From Agelaius tricolor (lineage: Eukaryota; Chordata; Aves; Passeriformes; Icteridae), in the NCBI GenBank assembly GCA_023055355.1, contig JALJCS010000038.1, forward strand, positions 1,984,001 to 2,048,000: DNA of 64,000 bases, in the 5' to 3' direction. The notes beneath the pieces were generated by a model. That model ran no database searches. It was not told where the DNA came from and was given only the letters and a program-made list of their open reading frames with translations. A program made the position numbers and the translations under genes. Positions 37,701-44,000 of this stretch are shown here, piece after piece (the first letter of the stretch is position 1; each line of letters begins with the position of its first letter).

Positions 37701-40456
37701 AAGATTACTTAACAGGAACCTTTGTTTTCAGTTCTTCCAGGCCATTTCTTCTGCTCTCTACCTTCTCCACCCCTGATAATTTAGACCATTTCCAATTTGT
37801 CCTGCAGCATGGAGCAATGGGCAATGGCTAACATTGATCTTGTACCATCCACACCTCAACAGAACTGGAAAATCCCATCTGTCACATGTACAAATAAAGG
37901 GGAATGTGGATTGCTTGTATGAAAAAGAGACAGCAATGACTACAGGAGCTGGATTTTATTTTTATTAATCTTAGTTTCAAAAGCAAGTTTATTTAGTGCT
38001 GTTGGACCTACCTGTATTTTGGATTCCATTCCTTGCAAAGACTGCACAAGTGGAATCCCATAGGCAAGAGTTTTACCTTTTTGAAAGGGAGAAAATAAGA
38101 AAAATTTCCATTAAAAAAATACACGTGGCAATTACAACACTCCAGCAAACCAAAGTACCATTTGTCCCACCACTCTTAAACTGCAGTCAGACTCTGGAAA
38201 AGTTTCTATTAAATAGGAAGTTTGCAGAATGGATGATTAACAGGCAATTCAATAAAGGGTCAATTAGAAAAGAGGGGTGGTGGTAACCCACTAAGATCTA
38301 CCTAAATAAATGCAGTTAACACACCCTAAGGAAGGACAGAGACAGTTCAACACTGACCTGAACCAGTCTGAGATCTCACCAGGGCATCTCTGCCTTGCAG
38401 GAGCACAGGAATTGTTTGCTTCTGAACACTGGGTGACAAACAAAGCAGGGCAGGAAATGCAGATGCAACACAGGATGGAATTCCAAGATTTTAACACACA
38501 GTGACTGACTCAAAATTCTTCACCCCAAATTCCCCATGCTCATCTCTGCTCTGCAGCTACATCAGCTGAGGTGATTTCTAAGCAAAGCCACTGGGTAGGC
38601 ATCAGATGTGATAAATTAAAGGCAGGGTAGGCATCAGATGTGATAAATTCAAACCAGAGGAGTTTATGATTCAAGTACTAAACTAGAAAGCAGGAGTCCC
38701 TACAAACCCAATAGCAAATAGAATAGTGGTACTGTGGTCTTCACAAATATAATGAAATAATCACAGGTGATTGGCTTTTAGGGGTAAATTGCAAAGTTTT
38801 GATATTGATTTGCTTACCTGGTCATGCTGCATATGTTTAGGACAGTGTTTATTGTGGAGATCTAAAGAGATAATAAAGAGAAATAAAGGTTTTATTGACA
38901 AACTGTTCCTTTTGTTATTTCTTGTACTGCTAAGACAGAATGAAACCCAGAAAACTGACATTTATTCTCTGCATAACTGGTCCATAAAGTTCCCATCTCC
39001 TCAAAATACTTCTTAGTTAATCAGAATTACACCATTGCTGGCTTTTTGTGATTTTTTTGATACTACAGCAGCAAACAGTGAAGAGGGCTGGGACTGTGTC
39101 TGGGGACAGGGGGACAGGTCAGGACATGGACCAACACCCTGAGTGACAAAATCAGGTGAAGTATCCAGGTCACCATGAGTAAAGGCTCTCTGAGCTGCCC
39201 CCCACCCAAAACCCCATGTTTTTGAGGCATGGTAGCCCTCCTGCCACTCACCAGATGTGGGTGCAGGTCCAGCTGGCTGAAGGAATCTGTAGTGAAAACA
39301 TTTTCTTGCACCTGCTGCACTTCTTTTCTGAGTTAGGAGAAACAAAACCAAAACACATTGTAGGGTTAAAAATAAAACACCATTCTACATAATCAGCAAT
39401 GAAACTTCATCTGCCAAGCAAGGGCAAGAATTCAAGACCCTGAATTTCAAGGCATTGCAAGCTTTTTTTTTTTTTTTCTCTCCCATTTGTCTAAAATACC
39501 TGTGAATTTCTGGGATGTCTGGGTTGTTTTTAAACAGGCTGGATGTCTTGATGAAAGGTTTGTTCTTCTGGCTTTCATTTTGTTTGTCAGTCAGCTGCTT
39601 CTTAGGAACAATCTTTTGTGATGAGCTTCCCTCCTCCCTCCTGTCAGCCTCCGTGGCACCCTTCCTGAAGGTGTTTATGGATAATTTACGTTTTCGTTTC
39701 ACGGGTGGGTTTCCATGTGGTGACTGGAGCTTCCTTTTCAGAGCACCAGATTGCTTGAAAGTGAAACAAACCGGTCAGCACTGACTGGGAGTTAACACAC
39801 AAACACCAGAGCCTTATTTTTGGAATCCCCCACTCCACGACTAAAGAAATCAAAGCTGCTTTCTGCAGCTACACAACTCCTACTCCAACAGATCCACCAC
39901 CGCGCCTGAGACTTCTGATGCTGCTGAAATGCCATGAGCAACCTGAGGCCAAATCTAGTGCTCAGCCCAAAAGGATTGCATTCAACTTCTCCAGTGACTG
40001 GGCAGAACATGCTTTAAAAACCTCTCTCAAAATCATTTTGAAGTCTCTGCAGACGAAGCAGAGGGCAGGGAGAGCATCGCCCGCAGTCAAAGGGAACGCA
40101 GTGAGCCGGGGCAGCGCCGTCTGCCCGCAGCTCCGGGAGCTCGGAGGAGCCGGATCTGCCCGACCCCTGCCCGGGGAGCCCCGGTGCCGGGTCAGCCCCG
40201 GCTCGGGCTGGGGGAGAAGCCAAAAGCTCCATTTAATAACTTGTCGGATGCTGCCTCCTCGCTCGCTCAGGGTCCCGCAGGGTCGCACGTCCCACAGGGT
40301 CCCCCGTGCCGTATCCCATATCCCGTGTCCCCTGTCCCGCAAGTTCCTGTATCCCGTGTCCCATGTCCCGCAGGGTCCCGTGAGCCGCAGACCCCACACT
40401 CCCTTCCCCTCCGCTCGTACCCTGCCGAGGCCGCGCATCCCCACGCCCGCCGCCAT
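4574..40456 (-). CDS. DDX31: DDX31, DEAD-box RNA helicase (19 coding exons; last exon missing)
   Basis: Probable ATP-dependent RNA helicase, related to yeast Dbp7, which acts in the nucleolus in 60S subunit assembly. Coding exons from 5' to 3' (minus strand): 40421-40456, 39500-39753, 39252-39327, 38818-38861, 38358-38428, 38012-38076, 37194-37238, 35617-35658, 34788-34852, 33879-33998, 33509-33615, 32551-32786, 32023-32199, 29577-29636, 23617-23667, 21499-21638, 16086-16167, 9897-10008, 4574-4754. All junctions are AG/GT and all phases agree. Motifs in the joined protein: basic N-terminus (13-96), Q-motif region VQKQTIP (138-144), Walker A SQTGSGKT (156-163), PTRE (194-197), TPGR (244-247), DEAD (269-272), SAT (303-305), ARGLD (470-474), HRIGRTAR (495-502), then the C-terminal region with SFGLRDAP. 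The visible 654 codons fall about 90 short of the human form counted from its equivalent Met, as expected if one terminal exon is outside the window. The gene is recognised from the family; the exon joins are read from the sequence. Confidence 0.96.
4801..4822. repeat. (TA)n run in DDX31 intron 18
   Basis: TATATATATATATAGATATA, starting about 45 bp upstream (in transcription) of the exon 19 acceptor. Confidence 0.9.
8850..8938. repeat. 26-bp direct repeat
   Basis: An identical 26-bp sequence (ATTAAAATTCATC.. to ..CTGGAAAT) occurs at 8850-8875 and 8913-8938, with AT-rich sequence between. In DDX31 intron 18. Confidence 0.95.
9897..10008 (-). CDS. DDX31: DDX31 coding exon 18
   Basis: 112 bp. 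Acceptor CCTGGTAG|AAA, donor AAGAAAG|GTCAGT. Encodes [20 protein letters not shown] and ends VQWAKK plus a split Ala; matches the helical C-terminal region of DDX31. Confidence 0.93.
10009..16085 (-). other. DDX31: DDX31 intron 17
   Basis: 6.1 kb. Contains the CR1 fragment at 11540-11957 and a CpG-bearing, AT-rich candidate conserved stretch at 12160-12380. Several A-rich runs (12715, 13690). No gene seen. Confidence 0.85.
11540..11957 (-). mobile_element. CR1 LINE 3' fragment
   Basis: The plus strand shows the reverse complement of a CR1 tail: CAGAATCACAG, then CACCTTGTCAACCAAACCATG, CACCTCCAGGGATGGAGACT, GAAGAAATTCTTCCTGATG and GAGGCTGTGTCCTCTCC. It is 5'-truncated, as is usual for CR1. 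It lies in DDX31 intron 17. Confidence 0.92.
16086..16167 (-). CDS. DDX31: DDX31 coding exon 17
   Basis: 82 bp. Acceptor TTGCCCCAG|TGTT, donor AACAAG|GTGAGT. Encodes [20 protein letters not shown] and the next seven residues; equivalent to human VSEIKMEDIL. Confidence 0.94.
16168..21498 (-). other. DDX31: DDX31 intron 16
   Basis: 5.3 kb. Contains the 21-bp tandem at 18551-18620 and, next to it, a candidate regulatory stretch (18635-18740, GATAA and AAATTATC motifs). A- and T-rich runs at 18750, 18866 and 19440-19490. No gene seen. Confidence 0.85.
18551..18620. repeat. 21-bp tandem duplication with a degenerate third copy
   Basis: GAGCAGGGAGGGAAACGACT occurs at 18580-18599 and 18601-18620. 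A related GGAGCAGGGAGGGGAACAGC begins at 18551. In DDX31 intron 16. Confidence 0.93.
21499..21638 (-). CDS. DDX31: DDX31 coding exon 16 (motif VI)
   Basis: 140 bp. Acceptor TTCCTGAAG|TAC, donor ATTAA|GTGAGT. Encodes [20 protein letters not shown] and [28 protein letters not shown] holds the arginine finger. The exon is locally CpG-rich. Confidence 0.97.
21639..23616 (-). other. DDX31: DDX31 intron 15
   Basis: 2.0 kb of unique sequence with an A-run at 21942-21957. Nothing else identified. Confidence 0.85.
23617..23667 (-). CDS. DDX31: DDX31 coding exon 15 (motif V)
   Basis: 51 bp, [17 protein letters not shown]. Acceptor ATTTTAAAG|GAT, donor GTACAG|GTGGGT. ARGLD contacts RNA and ATP in DEAD-box proteins. 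Confidence 0.96.
26456..26510. repeat. Tandem repeat of about 27 bp, 2 copies
   Basis: GGGGTACAGGGGTGGATCCA at 26456 is repeated as GGGGTACAGGGGGTGGATGC at 26482. In DDX31 intron 14. Confidence 0.9.
27488..27504. repeat. T17 tract
   Basis: Uninterrupted T run in DDX31 intron 14; on the coding strand it is poly-A. Confidence 0.9.
27690..27800 (-). mobile_element. Ancient MIR-like SINE remnant
   Basis: CCCCATTTTACAGATGGGGAGCTGAAGCACAGGGAGA followed by a run resembling GACTTGCCC..CACAC matches the MIR core (CCATTTTACAGATGAGGAAACTGAGGCACAGAGA) read in reverse. Degraded but recognisable; in DDX31 intron 14. Confidence 0.6.
29425..29520 (-). mobile_element. Ancient MIR-like SINE remnant
   Basis: GATGACTTTCCTCAAGGTCA, then TGGTGAGCTGGAATTAGAGC, resembles the MIR segment GTGACTTGCCCAAGGTCACA..GCTGGGATTAGAACC. 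It lies about 60 bp downstream of DDX31 exon 14, on its intron 14 side. Confidence 0.5.
29577..29636 (-). CDS. DDX31: DDX31 coding exon 14
   Basis: 60 bp, [20 protein letters not shown]. Acceptor ATCTTCTAG|GAA, donor TGCACT|GTGAGT. Leads into motif V. Confidence 0.95.
29637..32022 (-). other. DDX31: DDX31 intron 13
   Basis: 2.4 kb. Holds a short MIR-like remnant near 31860 and an AT-rich stretch at 31020-31090 with repeated TAATT-type motifs. No gene seen. Confidence 0.85.
31860..31925 (-). mobile_element. Ancient MIR-like SINE remnant (short)
   Basis: CTCATTAGCAGATGGAAGAC, then TGAGGCCCCTAGAGGTGAAA, resembles the MIR core CCATTTTACAGATGGGGAAACTGAGGCCCAGAGAGGTGAA. Short, so only moderate support. 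Confidence 0.45.
32023..32199 (-). CDS. DDX31: DDX31 coding exon 13 (motif IV)
   Basis: 177 bp, 59 codons. Acceptor TTGTTGCAG|TTT, donor CAGGAA|GTAAGC. Encodes [14 protein letters not shown] (start of RecA lobe 2) through [11 protein letters not shown]. Confidence 0.96.
32284..32311. repeat. Perfect inverted repeat (12-bp arms, 4-nt loop)
   Basis: CATAATTATATC, loop TGGA, GATATAATTATG. In DDX31 intron 12, 85 bp upstream (in transcription) of the exon 13 acceptor. Confidence 0.95.
32551..32786 (-). CDS. DDX31: DDX31 coding exon 12 (family-specific linker)
   Basis: 236 bp. Acceptor GGTTTAG|GAGT, donor TGCAAG|GTGAGA. Begins [16 protein letters not shown] and ends [17 protein letters not shown]. 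Between these is a low-conservation Ser/Lys-rich insert that separates the two RecA lobes, a known feature of this helicase subfamily. Confidence 0.96.
32787..33508 (-). other. DDX31: DDX31 intron 11
   Basis: 0.7 kb. Possible MIR-like remnant at 33112-33190 and a local duplication of TTAACAGAAA/TTAACAGGAAA near 33377-33397. Intron 10 (33616-33878) holds nothing notable. Confidence 0.8.
33112..33190 (+). mobile_element. Possible MIR-like SINE remnant
   Basis: CAGGAGTCAGGAGCCCTGGC, then TCAGTTCCTGCC and ACTGCTTGTGTGG, resembles the amniote MIR segment GTCAGGAGACCTGGGTTCTATTCCTGGCTCTGCC. Weak; in DDX31 intron 11. Confidence 0.35.
33509..33615 (-). CDS. DDX31: DDX31 coding exon 11 (SAT motif)
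   Basis: 107 bp. Acceptor TTTCTGTAG|GATC, donor CCGAAG|GTGGGT. Encodes [20 protein letters not shown] and LLSATLTE; motif III SAT couples ATP hydrolysis to unwinding. Confidence 0.97.
33879..33998 (-). CDS. DDX31: DDX31 coding exon 10 (TPGR and DEAD box)
   Basis: 120 bp. Acceptor CTGCACAG|GTTA, donor GACAG|GTAAAC. Encodes [19 protein letters not shown] and, at its end, WLIIDEAD: motifs Ib and II, including the ATP-hydrolysing Asp-Glu pair. Confidence 0.97.
33999..34787 (-). other. DDX31: DDX31 intron 9
   Basis: 0.8 kb of AT-rich unique sequence. Nothing identified. Confidence 0.85.
34788..34852 (-). CDS. DDX31: DDX31 coding exon 9
   Basis: 65 bp. Acceptor TTTCTGTAG|CCA, donor GCCAG|GTAGGA. 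Encodes [20 protein letters not shown] and the following Ala, including the conserved GG of the helicase core. Confidence 0.95.
34853..35616 (-). other. DDX31: DDX31 intron 8
   Basis: 0.8 kb. Short local repeats of AGACTTATAAGTCT / AGACTTATAAAT at 35003-35050. Nothing else. Confidence 0.85.
35617..35658 (-). CDS. DDX31: DDX31 coding exon 8
   Basis: 42 bp, [14 protein letters not shown]. Acceptor TTCCATAG|CTT, donor CTTAAG|GTAAGA. Follows motif Ia. Phase 0 on both sides. Confidence 0.95.
35659..37193 (-). other. DDX31: DDX31 intron 7
   Basis: 1.5 kb. The splice-donor end is filled by the 50-bp minisatellite; the rest is AT-rich unique sequence. Confidence 0.9.
36841..37198. repeat. 50-bp minisatellite, 7 units, abutting the DDX31 exon 7 donor
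   Basis: The core AGTGTTCAGA recurs at 36861, 36911, 36961, 37007, 37057, 37107 and 37157. The period is 50 bp except for one 46-bp unit, which has lost CAGA. The right-hand edge runs into the genuine exon 7 donor at 37193. On the minus strand each unit reads CTTTTCCTTCCTCAG, then 27 nt, then a GAG|GTRGGT-like donor. Confidence 0.95.
37194..37238 (-). CDS. DDX31: DDX31 coding exon 7 (PTRE motif Ia)
   Basis: 45 bp, [15 protein letters not shown], phase 0 at both ends. Acceptor TTTGCAG|CGC, donor GGGAG|GTAGGT. The donor sits at the very edge of a 50-bp tandem array whose units repeat the same donor-like sequence (see the minisatellite entry). Confidence 0.95.
37471..37492. repeat. (CA)11 microsatellite
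   Basis: Uninterrupted CA dinucleotides in DDX31 intron 6, about 230 bp upstream of exon 7 in the direction of transcription. Confidence 0.97.
38012..38076 (-). CDS. DDX31: DDX31 coding exon 6 (Walker A Lys-Thr)
   Basis: 65 bp. Acceptor TTTCAAAAAG|GTAAAA, donor ATACAG|GTAGGT. Encodes (G)[19 protein letters not shown], with the catalytic Lys of motif I at residue 162. Ends phase 0. Confidence 0.95.
38358..38428 (-). CDS. DDX31: DDX31 coding exon 5 (Walker A, first part)
   Basis: 71 bp. Acceptor GTCACCCAG|TGTT, donor TTCAG|GTCAGT. Encodes [20 protein letters not shown] followed by TGS and a split Gly: the Q motif and most of the ATP-binding loop. Confidence 0.95.
38593..38649. repeat. 25-bp direct repeat
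   Basis: GGGTAGGCATCAGATGTGATAAATT occurs at 38593-38617 and 38625-38649 with a 7-bp spacer. In DDX31 intron 4. Confidence 0.95.
38818..38861 (-). CDS. DDX31: DDX31 coding exon 4
   Basis: 44 bp. Acceptor CTCTTTAG|ATC, donor ACCAG|GTAAGC. Encodes [14 protein letters not shown] plus a split Ser; start of the Q-motif region. Confidence 0.93.
39252..39327 (-). CDS. DDX31: DDX31 coding exon 3
   Basis: Acceptor CTAACTCAG|AAAA, donor CATCTG|GTGAGT. Encodes [18 protein letters not shown], the segment just before the Q motif. Ends phase 0. Confidence 0.93.
39500..39753 (-). CDS. DDX31: DDX31 coding exon 2
   Basis: 84 codons plus two bases. Acceptor TTTCAAG|CAA, donor CACAG|GTATTT. It encodes a lysine/arginine-rich nucleolar-type region (KRKRKLS, KKQLTDK) ending in the well-conserved block [17 protein letters not shown]. 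Confidence 0.92.
39754..40420 (-). other. DDX31: DDX31 intron 1
   Basis: 0.7 kb. The half next to exon 1 lies in the CpG island and carries the GC-rich degenerate repeat. Confidence 0.85.
40264..40387. repeat. Degenerate GC-rich short-period repeat in DDX31 intron 1
   Basis: Repeated variants of CAGGGTCCC, TATCCCGTGTCCC and TGTCCCGCA with a period of roughly 7-10 bp, within the CpG island and about 35 bp past the DDX31 exon 1 donor. Confidence 0.8.
40421..40456 (-). CDS. DDX31: DDX31 coding exon 1 (start codon)
   Basis: Twelve codons, [12 protein letters not shown], ending phase 0 at donor AGG|GTACGA. The ATG at 40456 has G at -3 and G at +4. The frame stays open far upstream through the CpG island, but there is no other in-frame Met until beyond 41100, inside the opposite gene, so this start is the natural choice. 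The sequence is much shorter than the human N-terminus and poorly conserved. Confidence 0.8.
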
Positions 40457-40738
40457 GTCCCGCCCGCTCCTCCGCAAAGCCCCGGGGCCGTCTCCCGCCC
40501 GCCCGCCCGGCCCGTGAGGGTGGCGCGGCGGCGGGTGCGGAGCCTCCTCCCCAGACCGGAGCCCTCCCGGCTCCCCGTCACCCCGCGGCGCTGCGGAGGC
40601 TCCGTGAGGGCTCTCCGTACCCCGCAACCCGCGCTCCCGGAGCGGCAGGGCGCGCAGGCGGCAGCGGGACAGCCCCGGCCGGGCCCGCCGGGGGCTTCGG
40701 CGGCGGCGCGTGCGCGCGGCCCGTGAGGCGGCGGTAAC
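40457..40738. promoter_or_regulatory. Bidirectional promoter between DDX31 and GTF3C4
   Basis: Only 282 bp separate the two opposite start codons, so the two 5' UTRs and promoters must share this sequence. It is very rich in CpG with no clear TATA box in either direction. GCGCGTGCGCG near 40706 resembles an NRF-1 site. Both start codons sit in ACATGGCGGCG, which resembles a YY1 core. Transcription start sites cannot be placed from sequence alone. Confidence 0.85.
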
Positions 40739-41053
40739 ATGGCGGCGGCGGCGGCGGCCGGGCGGGAGGAGTCGCCGCTGGGGCTCGAGGCGGTCGTGGA
40801 GGAAGCGGCGGCGGCGGCGGCAGCGAGCGCCGGGTTCCGGCTCACGGCGGTGCGGCGAGAGCCGGCGGTGCGGCTGCAGCACGGCGCCAGCGGGCTGGAA
40901 CCGCTGGCCTGGTCCGAGGATCACCGGGTGTCGGTGAGCACGGCCCGCAGCATCGCCGTGCTGGAGCAGCTCAGCGACGTGCACAGCGGCGGGCAGGACA
41001 TGGTCATCCACCGCACCGCCGTGCCCGCGCCCGCCGCCGCCTGCATGCTCAAG
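40739..41053 (+). CDS. GTF3C4: GTF3C4 exon 1 (coding part)
   Basis: 105 codons, donor CTCAAG|GTGAGC, phase 0. Contains GCG-repeat alanine runs, then GLEPLAWSEDHRVSVSTARS, which is strongly conserved and is the first strand of the propeller-like domain. Confidence 0.96.
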
Positions 41054-44000
41054 GTGAGCGCTGGCACGGCCTCGGCAATGTGTGTCCGTGTCTAAAGGGG
41101 GAGGTGGCGAGAAGAGGGAGCCGGGGAGGTTCAGGGTGGACATCAGGAGGAGTTTCCTCACAGGAGGGGTGATCGGACTGCGGGATGGAGCTGGTGGAGC
41201 CACCGGCCTCGGAGGTGTTCAAGGAACCACTGAATGTGGCACTCAGGGCTTGGGCTGGGTGACAAGGTGGGGATCGGGCACAGGCTGGACTCGGTGATCT
41301 CAGAGGCTTTTCCAACTTTAATGGCTCTGTGGCTGTTCACGATGGTGCCAAGCAATAAGACAAGAGAAACGAGCATAAACTGATAGACAAAGTTGCACCT
41401 GAACACGAGAAGAACTGCTTTCCTGCGCAGAATCCAGAGAGGGTCTGGAAAATCACTGTGGTCCCTTCCAGCCTGATCCCTCCTGGGATTCTGATCCTCC
41501 TCTTGGGGAACTGCCCCTGTCCTGCCCAGAACTCTCATTTTAAAAGCACAGGAGAGAAAACCATATCCCAGTGATGTCCAGGCAGTTTTTCTGAGAATCA
41601 CTTGAGCTCCAGTACAGTTATTTCAATACAATTTTAAGTAGGAGTCATCCTTTGTTTTTCTACCTAAGCTGAAGGGTTTTGGAACAGGGATTTCTCTGAC
41701 CTTCAGGGGAATATCTGACTTTTCACAAAGATGGCAGATGTGGGTGAATATCTTATTAAATAATACTTTTGTTGTTGTGAATCTGATTTTATTTTCCAAA
41801 ACAATGCTGAAAATATGGAATGGAGTTGAGATACTGAGTATTTACATATTATGCCAGGTATCTTTAAAAGAACAAAAGTATGAAAACAGGCTCTTTGATT
41901 CAGCAGACAAAAATTCAGTAGCTGAGAGTCAAAACTATGCAAATTCAGGGCATTAATGAAGCTGAAGTCTTTAGGAGTGACATCAATTAACCAGTGTGTT
42001 ACTATAGGATATGAAACAACACGACACAGACTTGCTGCTTTTTTAAAGCTAAAAAAAGGGACTTTTATTTTTTTAACTTCAACATTTATAGATTTTTAAC
42101 AGTGACAGTGGATTGGAGGGTGAAAGTACCACCTCTCCAATAACACTAAACAAACTAATATTGAATTTCTTTCGAAATTGAAAACAAACTTGTATCAAAT
42201 TTATTTTCTTTTATAAAAGAATGGAAAACAATAAATCATTTACATAAAGTATATAAAAATTCATTACAAAAATATAAACTTTAAAAAATCTTTAAAAAAC
42301 CTTAAAAAAATCAAAGCAACACCAGTGTAGTGTTGGTTGTGATTGGGGATGCTCTGTCTGAAGAGGGAGTTAATTCCAGGAAAGTCTTCCTAAACAAACC
42401 AGCTGTACAATTGTTTTAGACCTTCTTTTTGTTGTGTTTTAGGTCGGCCCAAAGAAGGAGGTGGCTGAGTGCAAGGAGAAATTCGCCAGCTCAGTGGATC
42501 CCACCGTCAGCCAGACGTTTATGCTGGACCGAGTGTTCAACCCCGAGGGGAAGTCCCTGCCCCCCATGAGGGGTTTCAAATATTCCAGCTGGTCCCCTCT
42601 GGGCTGTGATGCCAACGGGAGGTGCCTGCTGGCAGCCCTGACCATGGACAACCGCCTGAGCATCCACGCCAACCTCAACCGGCTGCAGTGGGTGCAGCTG
42701 GTGGACCTGACCGAGCTGTATGGCGAGCGCCTGTTGGAGGCTGGTTACAGACTGTGCAAGGCTGACGCTCCCTGCGGGGAGCTGGGAGATTTCCCCGAGT
42801 TCCAGCGGCGGCACAGCATGCAGGCCCCAGTGCGCATGGAGTGGTCGGGCATCTGCACCACCCAGCAGGTGAAGCACAACAACGAGTGCCGGGATGTGGG
42901 CAGCGTGCTGCTGGCAGTGCTCTTTGAGAACGGCAACATCGCCGTGTGGCAGTTCCAGCTGCCCTTCCTGGGGAAGGAATCCATCACTTCCTGCAACACC
43001 ATCGAGTCGGGAATAAGCTCCCCCAGCGTGTTGTCCTGGTGGGAGTACGAGCACAACAACCGCAAGATGAGCGGGCTGATCGTGGGCAGCGCCTACGGCC
43101 CGGTGAAGATCATCCCCGTCAACCTCAAGGCGGTCAAAGGCTACTTCACACTGAGACAGCCCGTGGTCCTGTGGCAGGAGATGGACCAGCTGCCCGTGCA
43201 CAGCATCAAGTGCATCCCTCTCTACCACCCCTACCAGAAATGCAGCTGCAGCCTGGTGGTGGCTGCGAGAGGCCCTTACGTGTTCTGGTGCCTCCTGCTG
43301 ATATCCAAAGCGGGGCTGAACGTGCACAATTCCCACGTGACGGGGCTCCACTCCTTGCCCATTGTCTCCATGACTGCAGACAAGCAGAACGGCACGGTGT
43401 ACACCTGCTCCAGTGATGGCAAGGTCAGGCAGCTCATCCCCATATTCACAGACGTTGCTTTAAAGTTTGAGCACCAGCTGATCAAGCTCTCGGAGGTGTT
43501 TGGCTGTGTCAGGACTCACGGGATTGCTGTCAGCCCCTGCGGGGCGTACCTGGCAGTCATCACCACCGAGGGCATGGCCAACGGGCTGCACCCCGTCAAC
43601 AAAAACTACCAGGTTCAGTTTGTCACCCTCAAGACCTTTGAGGAGGCAGCTGCACAGCTCTTGGAATCTTCTGTTCAGAATCTTTTCAGGCAAGTGGACT
43701 TGACGGATCTTGTACGCTGGAAAATCTTGAAGGATAAGCACATTCCTCAGTTCTTACAGGAGGCACTGGATAAAAAGATAGAGAGCTGTGGTTCCACTTA
43801 CTTCTGGAGGTTTAAGTTGTTTCTCTTGAGGATTTTGTACCAGTCAATGCAGAAAGCCCCCTCAGAGGTCACGTGGAGACCTTCACATGAGGATGCCAAA
43901 ATCTTGATATCAGATTCCCCTGGGATGGGCAGCACTGAAGATGATCAAGAGGAAGGAACTTCAAAACAAGCCAGCAAGCAGAGCCTGGGGGACACAGGCA

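Larger units (their letters stand above)
37239..39251 (-). other. DDX31: DDX31 introns 3-6 between short exons
   Basis: Introns 37239-38011, 38077-38357, 38429-38817 and 38862-39251. They contain the (CA)11 run and the 25-bp direct repeat listed separately; otherwise nothing identified. Confidence 0.85.
40050..41095. promoter_or_regulatory. CpG island over the DDX31/GTF3C4 divergent start
   Basis: CpG dinucleotides rise sharply near 40050 and fall after about 41095. The island covers DDX31 exon 1 and part of its intron 1, the shared promoter, and GTF3C4 exon 1. This is typical of a constitutively active gene pair. Confidence 0.9.
41054..42442 (+). other. GTF3C4: GTF3C4 intron 1
   Basis: 1.4 kb. 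Two CR1 fragments in tandem (41094-41510), then a strongly AT-rich stretch (42030-42320) leading to the exon 2 acceptor. Confidence 0.9.

Noticed and set aside
39918..40517. 199-codon plus-strand open frame with VPQG-like repeats
   Set aside because: It arises from the GC-rich short repeat in DDX31 intron 1 and has no independent coding support.
39962..41203. 413-codon open frame on the minus strand across the CpG island
   Set aside because: GC-rich DNA has few stop codons. The frame overlaps GTF3C4 exon 1 in antisense and is Arg/Pro/Gly-rich with no family match. Only its short part at 40421-40456 is used, as DDX31 exon 1.
42491..43351. 286-codon antisense open frame over GTF3C4 exon 2
   Set aside because: A shadow of the GC-rich codon use of GTF3C4; His/Val/Gln-rich and unlike any known protein.
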